Of a DNA stretch of 64,000 nucleotides, positions 22,151 through 33,358 are shown piece after piece; within the stretch, counting starts at the first letter, position 1; each line of letters begins with the position of its first letter. A model generated the notes under the pieces. It saw nothing but the letters and a program-made list of their open reading frames with translations, had not been told where the DNA came from and made no database searches. The stretch is taken from the NCBI RefSeq assembly GCF_022458985.1, contig NC_061783.1, positions 11,770,913 to 11,834,912 of the forward strand. The letters run 5' to 3'. This DNA is from Mugil cephalus. Its lineage: Eukaryota; Chordata; Actinopteri; Mugiliformes; Mugilidae. The translations under genes and the position numbers were made by a program.

Positions 22151-25100
22151 ATGGATATCGAAACACCATACGACGAGGAGCTTGAATTCATCACATGCAC
22201 GGTAAGCAGGCTATTGTCTGACGGTTCAAGGAATATGGAAAAATGCAGCATAGATGTAATAAATCAGCGAGCTGATTGCCTCATTGCCTCGTAAGTTTGT
22301 TACTCATCTGAATCATATCACTGGATTCATACCACTACTACGAGTGTATATCTCTGTGAACCTAATAAATTGTTAGCTGACTGACACTAATGGATTTGTT
22401 TTCTCTCCAAGATCTGTGATAGGTCCATAAGAGGGGAAACTTTGTTCAAGATACACCTGACCACAGCACCACATATAAAGGTACACGCCACAAATCAGTC
22501 TGTGAACATCGTATTAAATATCAGTAATGTTACAACAACCTGTATGTGTGTAGTGAGCATGTTACTGTCACTTTTTATGCATTTCCCCTTTTTCCTCTCA
22601 AATTAGGTTCAAGATAAAATTCATTACAGGGAAGGACAAACAGCCAAGTATAAACTTTCAGGCTCTTAACAAAATCATGTCCGGGGAGTTGTTCGTTTCA
22701 AGGGCCAGTGCAGTGTTTTGATTGATTTCCTATCATCCTTTTTTCCCCCTGACCTACCTGTATAACCCAGTGCATCTTGGGATGGCCAAGATACAAATGG
22801 GTGATACAGTAAGCAGCAGATGGTTGATTCGACTCTGTAACTACCTCAATTACAAGCTTAAGGTGCTTCAATGACTCCCCTGATTTTTGTCTTTCAAACG
22901 GATAAAGGTGTGACAGTCTCACCTTCAACAGCATGTGTAAAAAACTCACATGGCATCTCTTCAACCATGGCTGAACTTTTAAGTAACTACTTGAGCTGTA
23001 TGTCTTGGTTATTTTTGAGGACTACTGTGTCTTTGAAGAGGGTCCCTTGCAGTAAGTCTATTCCAAATGAGACAAATATTGATATCAGCCTGACCTGCAA
23101 TACTTGATTCATGTTTCCGCGTGTTGTCTTGCGTAATCACATGTCGACGATTGTGATGTATACAGCCAGAACAGTGGGAGCGAGTTAGACACTGTATTTT
23201 CGAAAGCCTCACATATGGCTGAACCGCCGTTTTCTTTTTCGAGTACTTGGACTGGAGGCAACAACATTGTCACTTAGACTGATGATTCATCCTCACACCT
23301 GGAGTCTCCACAATAGCAACACTTTTCTTCAGACACCCCAATGCACTGAAGTGGTTTTTAGAATTTTTGTGCCACCAGATGTCCTGGTACCTTTAGCACT
23401 TAACATTAATCAGTCAGTCTCAAATGGAGTCAGGTCATTTGGCCAAATGACATCCTCTGGAACAATATTGCATGAAATGGTCCCCTATTAGTCCTTTTTA
23501 GGTCTGTCTCAAATGAGAAATACTTCTTAAGTTTTTCTATTCCTTCCAGACATTTGCCAACCTCAGTCCCTGTAAGATTTTTGGGCCAAGAGTTGCTGTA
23601 CTCCCAGGTTTTCTTGATGGAAAAACTCTGAAGATTCATGTTTTGGTTCGACAGCTGACATCACAGCTGACACAACACTGAAAGGAGTGCTTTCACTTTT
23701 GGTGCTGCTAAACAGTCGGGCCTAGCAGACAAATAATACACACGGACAACTAAGTCTTACAGATACTAACGCCTTATCCCCACCTTTACCAACTTGTCAG
23801 CAGCATCTTCACCTCTCTGTCTTTTTCTATAGCCACTGTGATGGTGTTTGAGCAGTCTTTTTTTTTTTGGAAGAGCTCACTGCCAAATACACAGTAACTG
23901 TAATTATATACTGAAGCAGATGTCGCCCAATCATCGGTCCAAATCTTTCGGCTGTCTTGGATTTGTGCATATTCTGCATTCCCTGTGTTCATTTTGACAT
24001 ATTTTATGTCTAATGGTAAATATTTAACATGGGATTTCGGGTCAACCCGCCTTGGCGTGCTTTCACACTTCCAACCGCCCTCTGTGAAGGGTCTCTCATA
24101 TGTCATCGTGTCCAAACGTCATCATTACACATTTAAGTGTGCCTGCTCGTCTTGTCGTTTATCAGGAGTTACTTTTTTTAATGCTTTCAGTTTGTTGATG
24201 AGCTGCTGAATGGACCAGTCAAACACCTGCTCTTTCAAAAGGCTGCTGATATTCGAATATATCACTGTGTCCTGCACAGTGCCCAATATCTGCCTCTGAA
24301 TCTCCTCTTCTCCTTGGATGCAGAGCAGCTCGCGGATGTCACGGTCCTTCCAGTGCGCTGCCATGAACAATTAAAAAAAAACAAAAGTGTGTGCCATATC
24401 ACTATACAAGCTGTATATAAACACAGTTGCGCATGCGCAGTTCACATGAAATATGGCTAATTCACCTATGTGTGTAATAACACATTTGATTTGTTTGATT
24501 GGTAAAATGGACAAAAATCTCTGCCCTTGAGAGATCGGCCTCAGGGAGACCAACAGGAAGACTGATCTTATGGGAGCAGACCAAAGCTCTGTTTTGAGTT
24601 GCTCGCAGCCCTGAGCTCCTACAATGACAGTCCGACAGGCTGTCCATTGACAACATCAGAATGCGACAGGCGGGTACATCGAAGTCATCGTGTAATTTAG
24701 CAGGTCGATGCTGGATGCCTTTTCACACTGAAGCCAAACCGAGCCACTAAAATTCCGGATCAGTGTGAAAGGAGCTCAAGAGGACGAAATGTACCTGTAC
24801 TGCACCTCAAGCGAGCAGTAGCTTTGATTAAACATTATGTGTTTAAAGAAAAACATATTTGTTTTCATATAATAACCCTTTCTCTGTCTGTAGCAGAGGT
24901 GAACTACAATCAGTGTCCTGCTTACTCAGAATTGACTGAATTAATTTTTGTTGCTCTCCTTTTATTCCTGGCAGAAAGAGGATTCTCTTGTTGCTATGGG
25001 TAAGTAGACCACATCTTCAGCAATTTGTTCTATTTGGCCCTATATATATTTACTGGCACTTAATTGACTCTACACATGAATGTAGACTCATTCTGATGTG

Positions 25101-28100
25101 TTTTAGTTGCACAAAATTAGGCCACGGAGACCCATTTGTGTCTACTAGGGTAGGTTTTCCGATTCTTGTTTGATGTTTTTTTTTTTTAAATAGAAGCCAA
25201 ACAATATCTCAAAAGCCAATGTCAGCATTAGTTTAGTTTCACAAATAAGCAAAATTGTTTTGAAACTGAAATATTTTGAAAAATAATTAATCAGAACCCT
25301 GTGAATTGGAGTAATGTTGATCCAGGAAACCAGTAGTAATACCGAGCAGATTCACATTAAATTATTTTAGGTCAAAGAAGGGCCAATATTTGTCTACCTG
25401 CTATATCTGCCAACTAATGGCCATGGACGTGGATAATGAAAGATGCAAGTAGACATGTCTGCGGCTCTATCCAGGATGCTTTGGGTAAGTTGCAGAAACA
25501 AGCAAACTGTGTGAGTGAGAACCCTGGCAGGGTGCACGTACTGGAGCCTGTCCAGGATTTTGCTGGGAACCCCGGACAAGACTCCATTCCAGTAGTCCAG
25601 ATGAGAGAAAATGAATGTGTGTATCAGGGTTTTGGCAACGGAGTCTGAGAGCGAGGAGCGGAGACGGGTGATATTCCTGAGGTGTGTTCATATTGTTAAG
25701 TTGGAATAGCTTGGTTGTCAACCAGGTTTTTATAGATAGAGGGATGGTAGGTGAATGGTGTCACAGAAATCTAGTTTGTGGTAATGCATCATCTGGCCGA
25801 GGGGGATCAGGTAGATGGTGAACAGGACAGGACCAAGGAGGATAGTGTGGTAAACTGTGTCAAAAACTGAGAGATCAAGGAGAATGAGGATGCTGATTCT
25901 GCAGGTATAAGGAGATCATTGGTTATTTTGATCATGGTGATCTCAGTGCTATGGTGTGCTCTATAGGCAGATTGCATGGGTTCGTAGAGCTCATGGTTGG
26001 ACAGATGTTGATGAAGTTGGACACTTACTGCTCTTTCCAGAACCCTGCTGATGAAAGGGATGAGATCGGGCGGGGGTTGTTGAGTTCATTGGGGTCCAGA
26101 CCAGGTTTAAGGTTTTTGAGGATGGGTGTTGGAAGCTGTTTTGAAGCTGGGGGGAAAGATGCCAGATGCTAGAGAGGAATTGATTATGTCAGTGATGAGT
26201 GTGGAAGCAGGCCTTCATCAGTGGAGTTGGCAGCAGACATGTAGAGGCTAGTATTTGATACCAGCCTTGAAACTTGGCAAGTTCATGGACATTCATGGAG
26301 CATCGGAGGTGAAGTGGGCCAACTGACAGTAGACTGCTCAGTGCCAGGGGCACACTGAGAGGAGAAGGGTTAGATGCTAGGAGTTCTTGATGCATGGCAT
26401 CAACGTAAACCACAAAAAAGTTGAGGAACTTGGGAGGGGGAGGGCAGAGCAGGTGGTTAATGTTGGCAGACAATGTTCTGACATGGTTTTACTGAGAGCT
26501 GATGAGGGAGCAGTAGTATTTAATCGTGGTCTCAAAGAGCTCCAGAAGGCCAGACGGTGGAAAGTGAGGCCATTTTCTTTTTTTTTTTTAGAAACCCTCT
26601 CTAACCTGCAACCTGAAGGAGATGGCTTGGGGTTCGAGGAGGGGCATGGGGATAGCACAGCATTATAGTGGGCACCAAGACCAGCAGGGAAGGTATCAGG
26701 GGAGGTCTGGGCTATGTGGGTCAGGAGCAGGTTTGACAAAACCAGTGGACTTACTGATTGGATTTCCCTAAAGGAGATGGGGTCCAGGGCACTGTGAGGA
26801 CAGCGCCCTAATGGGGACAAGAAGGGTGAAGATAATGGCATGATGGTTAGATACCACCATGTCCAAGCGCTGCTGATGAGAGGGTTGGGTGCCAATAGAG
26901 CAAACTAAGTCCAAAGTGTGATCTTTGGCCTGGGTGGAGCCCCATCTGGAGGAATCCTTATGGATGTTGAAATCCCCGAGCAGGAGTGTGGATGGAAACC
27001 TAGAGCAGAAGGATGTCAGAAGCTCAGTGATCTCAGACAGAAGGGTGGTGGAGGCCTTGCAGGGATGAGGACAACCAGGAGCTGAGGAGACCCAAGGAGT
27101 GAGAATGAGATACATTCAAAGGATGATGTGTTTGGAACAGGGACCTCCTTGACTTGTATGTCATCTGGGTGTGTAACTACCAGTCTACCGCCATGGCCGA
27201 ACAGGGTTTCCGGAGATGCACCTAACTCAGGGAGTGACTTTGTTGAGGGTAAGAGCAACTGCGAGGAGACGGCAGGGGTGCACATGGGGTTTGTTGTGAT
27301 GACATTGATGTCCTGCACAGGAGTATGCCAATGAGATGACAGGAATGGAATTAGCAGAGACTGAGTAAAATTTGTGTTGCGATGCCCTATGAATGTAGCG
27401 GGGACGTCGCAGTAGTCCAACTGATTACATGACATCCAAGCAGATGGATCCTGCCAAGCATGCAAGATTCTGGAGAGCAAGAGAGGAGTATTTGAGCACC
27501 TTGTCTGCAGCAGCAGCAGGTATAGAGGTGACATGGATGGGGGAATAAACTCACCAATAGTCCAGGTACTGAGTCTGCTAGCAGGTGACCTGAAAAAGCT
27601 GGGAGGAGGAGATCAGGGCTACAGATCCAGGAGATGGAAAAACTGGAAGGTTGGTAGCTTGTCAGCAAGAATAGAAACTGCTACAAAAAGCCTCAAACAA
27701 CAACGTGTGCACGTTGGCCAACCTGCACCCTGGAGAGGCTTGTTCCAGCAATCTTGATGAGTCCTAAAGAAATGTCCTGAAGAAAATTGTACCTCCCTGT
27801 TGATGTAAGTAAAGCAAAATGTTATGATCTACGTGTTCAAAGAAACTACGGGAGATCCTTCATAGAATTGTCTACAGTTAGTTGTGCATTTGTAGCATTT
27901 CTGCCAGATTTCTGGATGTGTAGATACATGAAGATGTTACTGGGGTTGCTTGAACCTGGACATCAAAAGTGCTGGAATTCAAATGGAACAACCCACCACT
28001 GTAACACAACCACAATGTGCAAGAACCTCATTAAAGAATAACTGCCGCATTTCGACATCATGTGAGACAGCAGCGCCAGTATTTGGACTATCACAGTGGG

Positions 28101-31100
28101 TTTTCTGTGATTCTTATTCAGCGGTTAGTGCCTGGAAGTCGCCGTTTGGTCCTCACCTTTTCTTTTTCAGACAAGGCCTCAAGAAAAACTGCCTTGAGAA
28201 AATCACTGTTCTCAAAAAACAAAGTTAAAACAAAGAACTGCTTAATCCCACGGTTGCCATTCAGACACACAAGGAGCAAACCTGGAAAAATGGGCCGACA
28301 CCTTTGCTGTACCGGGAAGCAGTTTTGGGGGTTAGATGCCTTGTTCAAGGGTACTTCAACCTTGAATTCATCATTCATCTGAACCAGTGGCCCAATGGTC
28401 CCAAGTCCACTTCCCTATCCACTAGTCCACAAGCTACAGGATTATCAAATGTAGCATTCCTCAGATGTTTGCACTCTACAAGGATTAGATTATATTTGAT
28501 GATATTTAAAAAAAACAAACAAAGAACTCTGCATTGTTTTCTTTTTTTAACCATCAGTGTCGGGTTTTACAGGGCAAGCTGTCAGACGGCAACATGTGCC
28601 TGAATTTACAAACATTGTACAATATCTGGATTACCTGAAGCTGGATGAGCCCATCATTGGTGAATAACAAATTTCCGAACATTTGTTACTGAATACCACA
28701 TCAATTTGATCAAATTTGACTATTCCTTTTATGTTTTTAGGGTTGACTTTTTTGGAGGAAGTGCCATCTAATGACCCGGCGAGCCCCAACTACTCATGTG
28801 AGCTGTGTCATCTGACCGCAAACATGGCCGAAATGGTCCGTCATGTCATTGGACGTAAACACAGGCAGAAATATGTGGTAAAGCACTGTAAACATTTTTA
28901 GGAAGCTCCAAGAAGACATTTTTGTGTTTCAGCTCTTTTGCATTTTCAGTAAGATGATAACATGAAATGTTTATGTAGGAACTAAAACGGCAGGACTTGG
29001 TGACCTGGGATAAACAATCCCTTTCAACCCAAGGAGGAAAAGTGATGCGAGCCAGAGCAGAAATAATAGAGAGACAGGATGGACGAGGAACTCCAAAGAT
29101 GGTAAGTATGGGTAACTAGACATGTTAAATATTCTCTTTTTCAAAATGTAATTGTGAGAGTAACATGCATTTGGTTAACTTTTGTGCGTTTCAGTTAATG
29201 GTGAAAAAGAGGACTGACACCAAATTGAACATCTCAAGAGGTACATTCATCCAGTGAATTCAGTTATCTATCAAGGTAAGCCCAACACATTTACAGTGAT
29301 GTTAATGCCATATCTATCAATTCTCAAGGCCCCCCAAGGCAGAACCAAAACAGAGACGGAAGGATCCCACTGAGAACCCCACACGATGTTCCACCACTCT
29401 TACCAGAACTAAAGGACTACCAGAGTAAGATCTCTCCCCGAAGGATGTATCCCCCAGATTACCCAAACACACCCACTTTCCATCCAGATGTACCGAACAT
29501 GGACAGAGACAGACCGTCCCGATGGGAGGACTCCCTTAGACAGGACAGAACGGCAGAGGAGGTGCAAAAGGCAGATTACAGGGAAAGAAGTACGTATAGA
29601 GAAGATCGCTTGGACTCTGATTATCGTCGTCAGTATGAAGGAGATTATGTTGAAGAGCCACGAAGAAGTGTAGTTCTCAAGCCAGACGATGATTCCAGAC
29701 ATGATTACAGGGAGGCTCCTTGTGCAAAGTATTACCCCGGGGAAAGATCTTACCCAGAAAGAGATCCTTTGAAGGAGTTCTACACCGAGGAAGTAAACCG
29801 AGCGCAGGTTCGTTCAGCTAAGAGCGCAGAGTTTCAGCCCTCCAAGCTCGGGTACCCTGAAGGCGATAAACAACAGTGGCCGCTGGAGAGAGACTCTGGT
29901 AGACATGATCCCATGAACAGAGCAGGAAGGCAGGGATCAAGGGAACCAGAAGACAAATGGAGGAACTTTACCCCACCAGCGGAGAGTGACCGATCACGGG
30001 ACCATTTGTTTAGTGTAATCAGAGATTATCATCATAAAATGGGAGGACCATATCAAGAGGATAAAATTGACAGCCCGGGGCCTAGCAGAGCAGCAGCCCC
30101 TACCACGCAGAGCCGAGCAGAAGCAACCAGGACCTTCTCTGACATCCCTGAGCCATTCAGGCGTTTCCTGACAGGGGCCGATAATGAAGAGTCACGCGGT
30201 AAAAGGAAAAGAAAGAGTCGTTTCTCTGACGCCACTCCAGAGGAACTAGAAATGACAAAGGAGATGTGAGTGCTAAGATGGTGGGCTAGTAAGTTCTAAA
30301 CGGAAATGTTGTATGTGCTTTTTTTTTTTTGACGTGTTTGATTTTTGCTTTCAGTTTAAGGAATGAACACGGACCTCCAAATCCAAAGTTTGGTGGTGAT
30401 TCTAGAGCAGTTACTGGATCACTGAGACCCGAATTCAGCGGAGCGCAGTATTCGGACCACATGAGAAAATCACAGGTAATTAGCCAAAATAGGCTGTTCT
30501 GGTTAACTGTTATTGCCTAATATCTTACACCCCTGATTAATCAGTTGTGTACACTAACTCTTGAACTGATGTTGGGCTGGTTCCTTTTTTTTTTTTTTAG
30601 AGTCCAAATTATTCTGATAGCTACCAGAGAGGAAGCTCTGAGTCAGATGGTGTCTTTGATATGCTGGTAAGATCATGAATTACGAACATTTATTACAGCT
30701 TGTGATTTGTTTATTTTACAACAGCTCACAGATCATGTCTTTTTCCTGCTAGAGAAACATCGACATCGAGAACGCAGAAGAGGCTGACTTCCTGAAGAAC
30801 AAACTTTTCAGCCTCCTGAAAGAATTCAAGAGCAAAAAGTTGGAGAAAGTGGTGGTATGTGTCTTTTTTGTGGCCAATTCTTGGCCTCTTTGCAGAGCAG
30901 CAGAGATGAATTGAACAAGCGTTTCTTTGAGTTGCAGCAGACAAACCGACAAAGTATGGGCAGCATGTCAAACGATTACACGCAGCCACCTAGACAAGAC
31001 CAGTATGAGAGAACCCTACGAGAAGATTCAGACCGTAGACCATCAGAAGACCTCTACTCCAGAGACGATAACAGGAGAGGCTGGAAGCAGTGGGAGCACG

Positions 31101-32281
31101 TGCCCGAGCAACGCCCCCAGGAATACCACCATCCAGAACGTGGGGAACCCAGACACTCGAGCAGAAGCCGTTTTGAAGGTCTGATGCATGACATTTCTGT
31201 TTCAGACCACACATTAAAAGCGTTAGTCAACACAATCGATACAAATTAAATACTGCTACTAAAGACTGCCATTAGTTTTGGTTCATAGTTGGAAGGTAAT
31301 AATTAGGGCTGTAGTGTGTTGGTTGCATTCTGCAATCTCACCACTAGATGCCACTCAATCCTTTGTACACATCAGTGTTCTTGATTTCATTAGTAAATCA
31401 AATTCATCTGTAAAATCTGACAAAATCAGACCTTTATTTATTCATCTCTCGTATTATTGAGTGTACTACCACCTTTGCAACCTGTACTTCCTGGGTCTCA
31501 AGTCTCCCACTTTTGGAGGATTCCTCTTGAAAATGGAAATAGCAGGCAAACACTGTTTGCCCCTTTTCTCTGAGCCCACTTTACTAAGCGTAGTATTTCT
31601 CTCAAGCTTCTAAGTTAGTTCCAAGCTCATTGATAGTGGACATAAAGTGATATTCTCTCAGAGTAATCGCAGGTTTTGTCGATCACGTTAATCGTGGCTT
31701 CCACTTAGACAGGTCTTGTACACATAGGATTTAATTATTTTAGTAGAATATTTCTGTCGAGAGTTGTGCAGAAGCTGTTTTATATGGATTAAAGGCCAGT
31801 ATATCAGATATTTAATGGAATGTCTTCAATAAGTGTGACAAGTGGTCTTATTTGACAAAGCATTCTTCACTAAAACCACGCTTTGTGTTAAGTAGTTATA
31901 TTGTGTGTACCCAAAAAGCATACATAGTTGTTCAACTTGTGATTTTCACATGATTATGATGATCAATAAACTACAAATTCTGTTTGTTCTGCCAGCAGTC
32001 ATTTTCCTTCCGCTGTGTTTCATTTAAGGTGTTTTCATCTTGTCTTTCTTTCAGAGGATTTTGGGGGCCATTTAGATCAACGCCCTTCTTATTCTGAAAG
32101 GTTTCAAGAACCCAGACGCCCACAGGACTACCAACCTGCTGCTCAGGAGTTTTTTGACTCCCGCTCTTCTCAACCTCCCCTCCAAACGGACCTAGGACCC
32201 AGGATGAATAGGGGCTCCCGTTACTCTAACAACCTGGACAAAATCACCTCCACCCTGCTGGAATTTGTGTCAAGGAAGTAA
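22151..32281 (+). CDS. Gene C: uncharacterised matrin/U1-type zinc-finger protein, RS/RD-like (13 coding exons, about 762 aa)
   Basis: Exons: 22151-22201, 22412-22480, 24975-24999, 28558-28659, 28741-28877, 28979-29101, 29195-29240, 29329-30265, 30355-30475, 30601-30666, 30753-30854, 30896-31178 and 32055-32281. Phases close to 763 codons with the stop. The start MDIETPYDEELEF leads straight into finger 1 (CTIC-x12-H-x5-H), split by intron 1. Residues about 50-175 hold the cassette shared with gene B: DEPIIGL, finger 2 (CELC-x11-H-x5-H) and a basic helical stretch. Exon 8 (312 codons) is rich in Arg, Asp, Glu and Tyr and ends with KRKRKSRFSDATPEE, a U2AF-ligand-like motif. Residues from exons 11 and 12 (NAEEADFLKNKLFSLLKEF) look helical. 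The C-terminus is LDKITSTLLEFVSRK. Probably a nuclear RNA-associated protein; this is inference. The exon at 24975 is only 25 nt and is chosen because it alone restores frame. Confidence 0.83.
22700..23785 (-). mobile_element. Decayed repeat DNA upstream of the Harbinger-like remnant
   Basis: Fragments of open frame on the minus strand with many stops lie between gene C exons 2 and 3. They adjoin the SANT-like remnant and may be the rest of that transposon, but I could not recognise a transposase motif. Confidence 0.3.
23786..24370 (-). mobile_element. PIF/Harbinger-type remnant encoding a Myb/SANT-like protein
   Basis: The minus-strand frame at 24125-24370 begins HWKDRDIRELLCIQGEEEIQ, continues through QRQILGTVQDTVIYSNISSL and ends QQLINKLKALKK. 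This is the trihelix Myb/SANT-like DNA-binding domain carried as a second ORF by Harbinger-type transposons in fish. The segment 23786-24115 continues it in a shifted frame. No terminal inverted repeats identified. It lies antisense in gene C intron 2. Confidence 0.6.
25430..27780 (-). mobile_element. Antisense L2-type LINE, decayed but long
   Basis: On the minus strand, reading from about 27780 down to 25430, fragments occur in the order of an L2 ORF2. The endonuclease region has SSFECISFSLLGSPQLLVVL, then LLLGDFNIHKDS (the catalytic GDFN motif) and DHTLDLVCS. RT-related fragments follow, then near the end SGVPSKILDRLQYVHPARVL, matching the LDYCN-LL-GLP---LDRLQ--QN-AARVLT block. Frameshifts and stops interrupt it, so it is inactive. 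It makes up most of gene C intron 3. Confidence 0.75.
28300..28440 (+). repeat. Short dispersed fish repeat
   Basis: The motif GGGGGTTAGATGCCTTGTTC followed by AAGGGTACTTCAACC resembles a widespread fish repeat core (GGGTTAGGTGCCTTGCTC AAGGGCAC). Family not assigned. Confidence 0.4.
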
Positions 32282-32461
32282 CTGTTATCATCGGCATTAT
32301 TTCCATAACAGTTCTACAAAACTAAAAGTACGCAAATGTAAATGAATACTTTTGTTGAAAAAATATTTTAGGTTAAATGTTCCTTCTTTTTTTTCTCAGT
32401 TATTTGCTCTACATATTTGTCAGGAATTTAGTTCATGAACTGTTCACATGTTTATATGAAC

Positions 32462-32467
32462 ATTAAA
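32462..32467 (+). terminator. Probable polyadenylation signal of gene C
   Basis: ATTAAA about 180 bases after the stop codon of gene C, followed by T- and GT-rich sequence. The nfyc promoter begins only about 400 bases later. Confidence 0.55.
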
Positions 32468-32859
32468 GCATTTGTTTACTGCAACTGTCTTTTACTTTAA
32501 TTTAATCTGTTTTTGTTTTAGAGCTAAAAACAAGGAAAACTATGACATATTTTATCATATCAGTTCCAGTTATCAGTGGTGTCCATATCTTACACTGTAA
32601 CATGTTACAACTTGGAATTGATGTATTTTTCTCTCAACTGGGTCAAGCCACGTAAAAAATACTTGCAGTTTCAGTCGTTCTCTTATATATTAATCTACTA
32701 ACTATTTCTAACGAGGCAATGCATAGCTTTTGCTCCTTTACTGCAATCATACTTATTATTTTTTAAGTTTATTCGTTCAGTGAATTTAATTGAACCGTAA
32801 TCCATCAGAGGACGTTGTTTCTGAGGGAACGTAACTATGACGCAGTCGCGCTTGTGCGT

Positions 32860-32962
32860 ACGACTCTTTCCGGTTCAATGGCAGCCATCTTGTTTCCCCT
32901 TGCTAGCTAAATAAAATAAATAATACGCTGAGCCGGACTTCACTTCGAACCCGTAAAAGAAA
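32860..32962 (+). promoter_or_regulatory. nfyc: Putative core promoter and non-coding first exon of nfyc
   Basis: An ETS site (TTTCCGGTT, 32867-32875) lies immediately before a YY1 element (GCAGCCATCTTG, 32881-32892). This pairing is typical of TATA-less housekeeping start sites. A strong donor (AA|GTGAGTAA) follows at 32963. Splicing from here to the acceptor at 43802 would add only 11 bases before the nfyc ATG. No other gene in the window lacks a promoter here. Other first exons in the 10.8-kb intron are possible. Confidence 0.5.
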
Positions 32963-33070
32963 GTGAGTAAAATTAAAATTAATTTATGTGTAGAATGTTT
33001 ACGTGAAAGTTGTCCGTGTTGGGTGGAAGTAGGGGCCATCTCTGCACTTCTTTTCATGTGCCATTCTTGA

Positions 33071-33358
33071 CCAATAGACGATTGTTTTGGAAGATGAACA
33101 TAGGCGCCATTTCCCTCCCCGCTCTCTGAGGCGCTTATTGGTGGCCCGCTGAAAGCATCCCGGGCGGTGAGGAAACTAACGTTTTGTGTCCACCATTTTG
33201 GCTCTCGTCTGTATGGTCGTCAAACGGATTGGCTATTTCTGTCGGACCCCGAATGGCGTCAGTTGCAGAACGAACTTAGCCCTAAAAACCTTGATTGGTG
33301 GAATCTAGTCCGAGGTTTGATTGGTCTGAAGGACAGATCCAAACGTTGTCTTTATTGG
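33071..33358. promoter_or_regulatory. Cluster of six CCAAT boxes (NF-Y sites)
   Basis: CCAAT at 33071 and ATTGG (reverse CCAAT) at 33137, 33228, 33294, 33320 and 33354. Several have good flanks: TTTGATTGGTCT at 33317-33328 is a full NF-Y consensus in reverse. Six in under 300 bases is far above chance. They lie just inside the putative first intron of a gene encoding an NF-Y subunit. Confidence 0.6.

Noticed and set aside
22607-22672. Possible gene C exon beginning VQDKIHYREGQTAKY
   Set aside because: It follows a plausible acceptor but runs into a stop, has no donor that keeps frame with the exons at 24975 or 28558, and is not needed.
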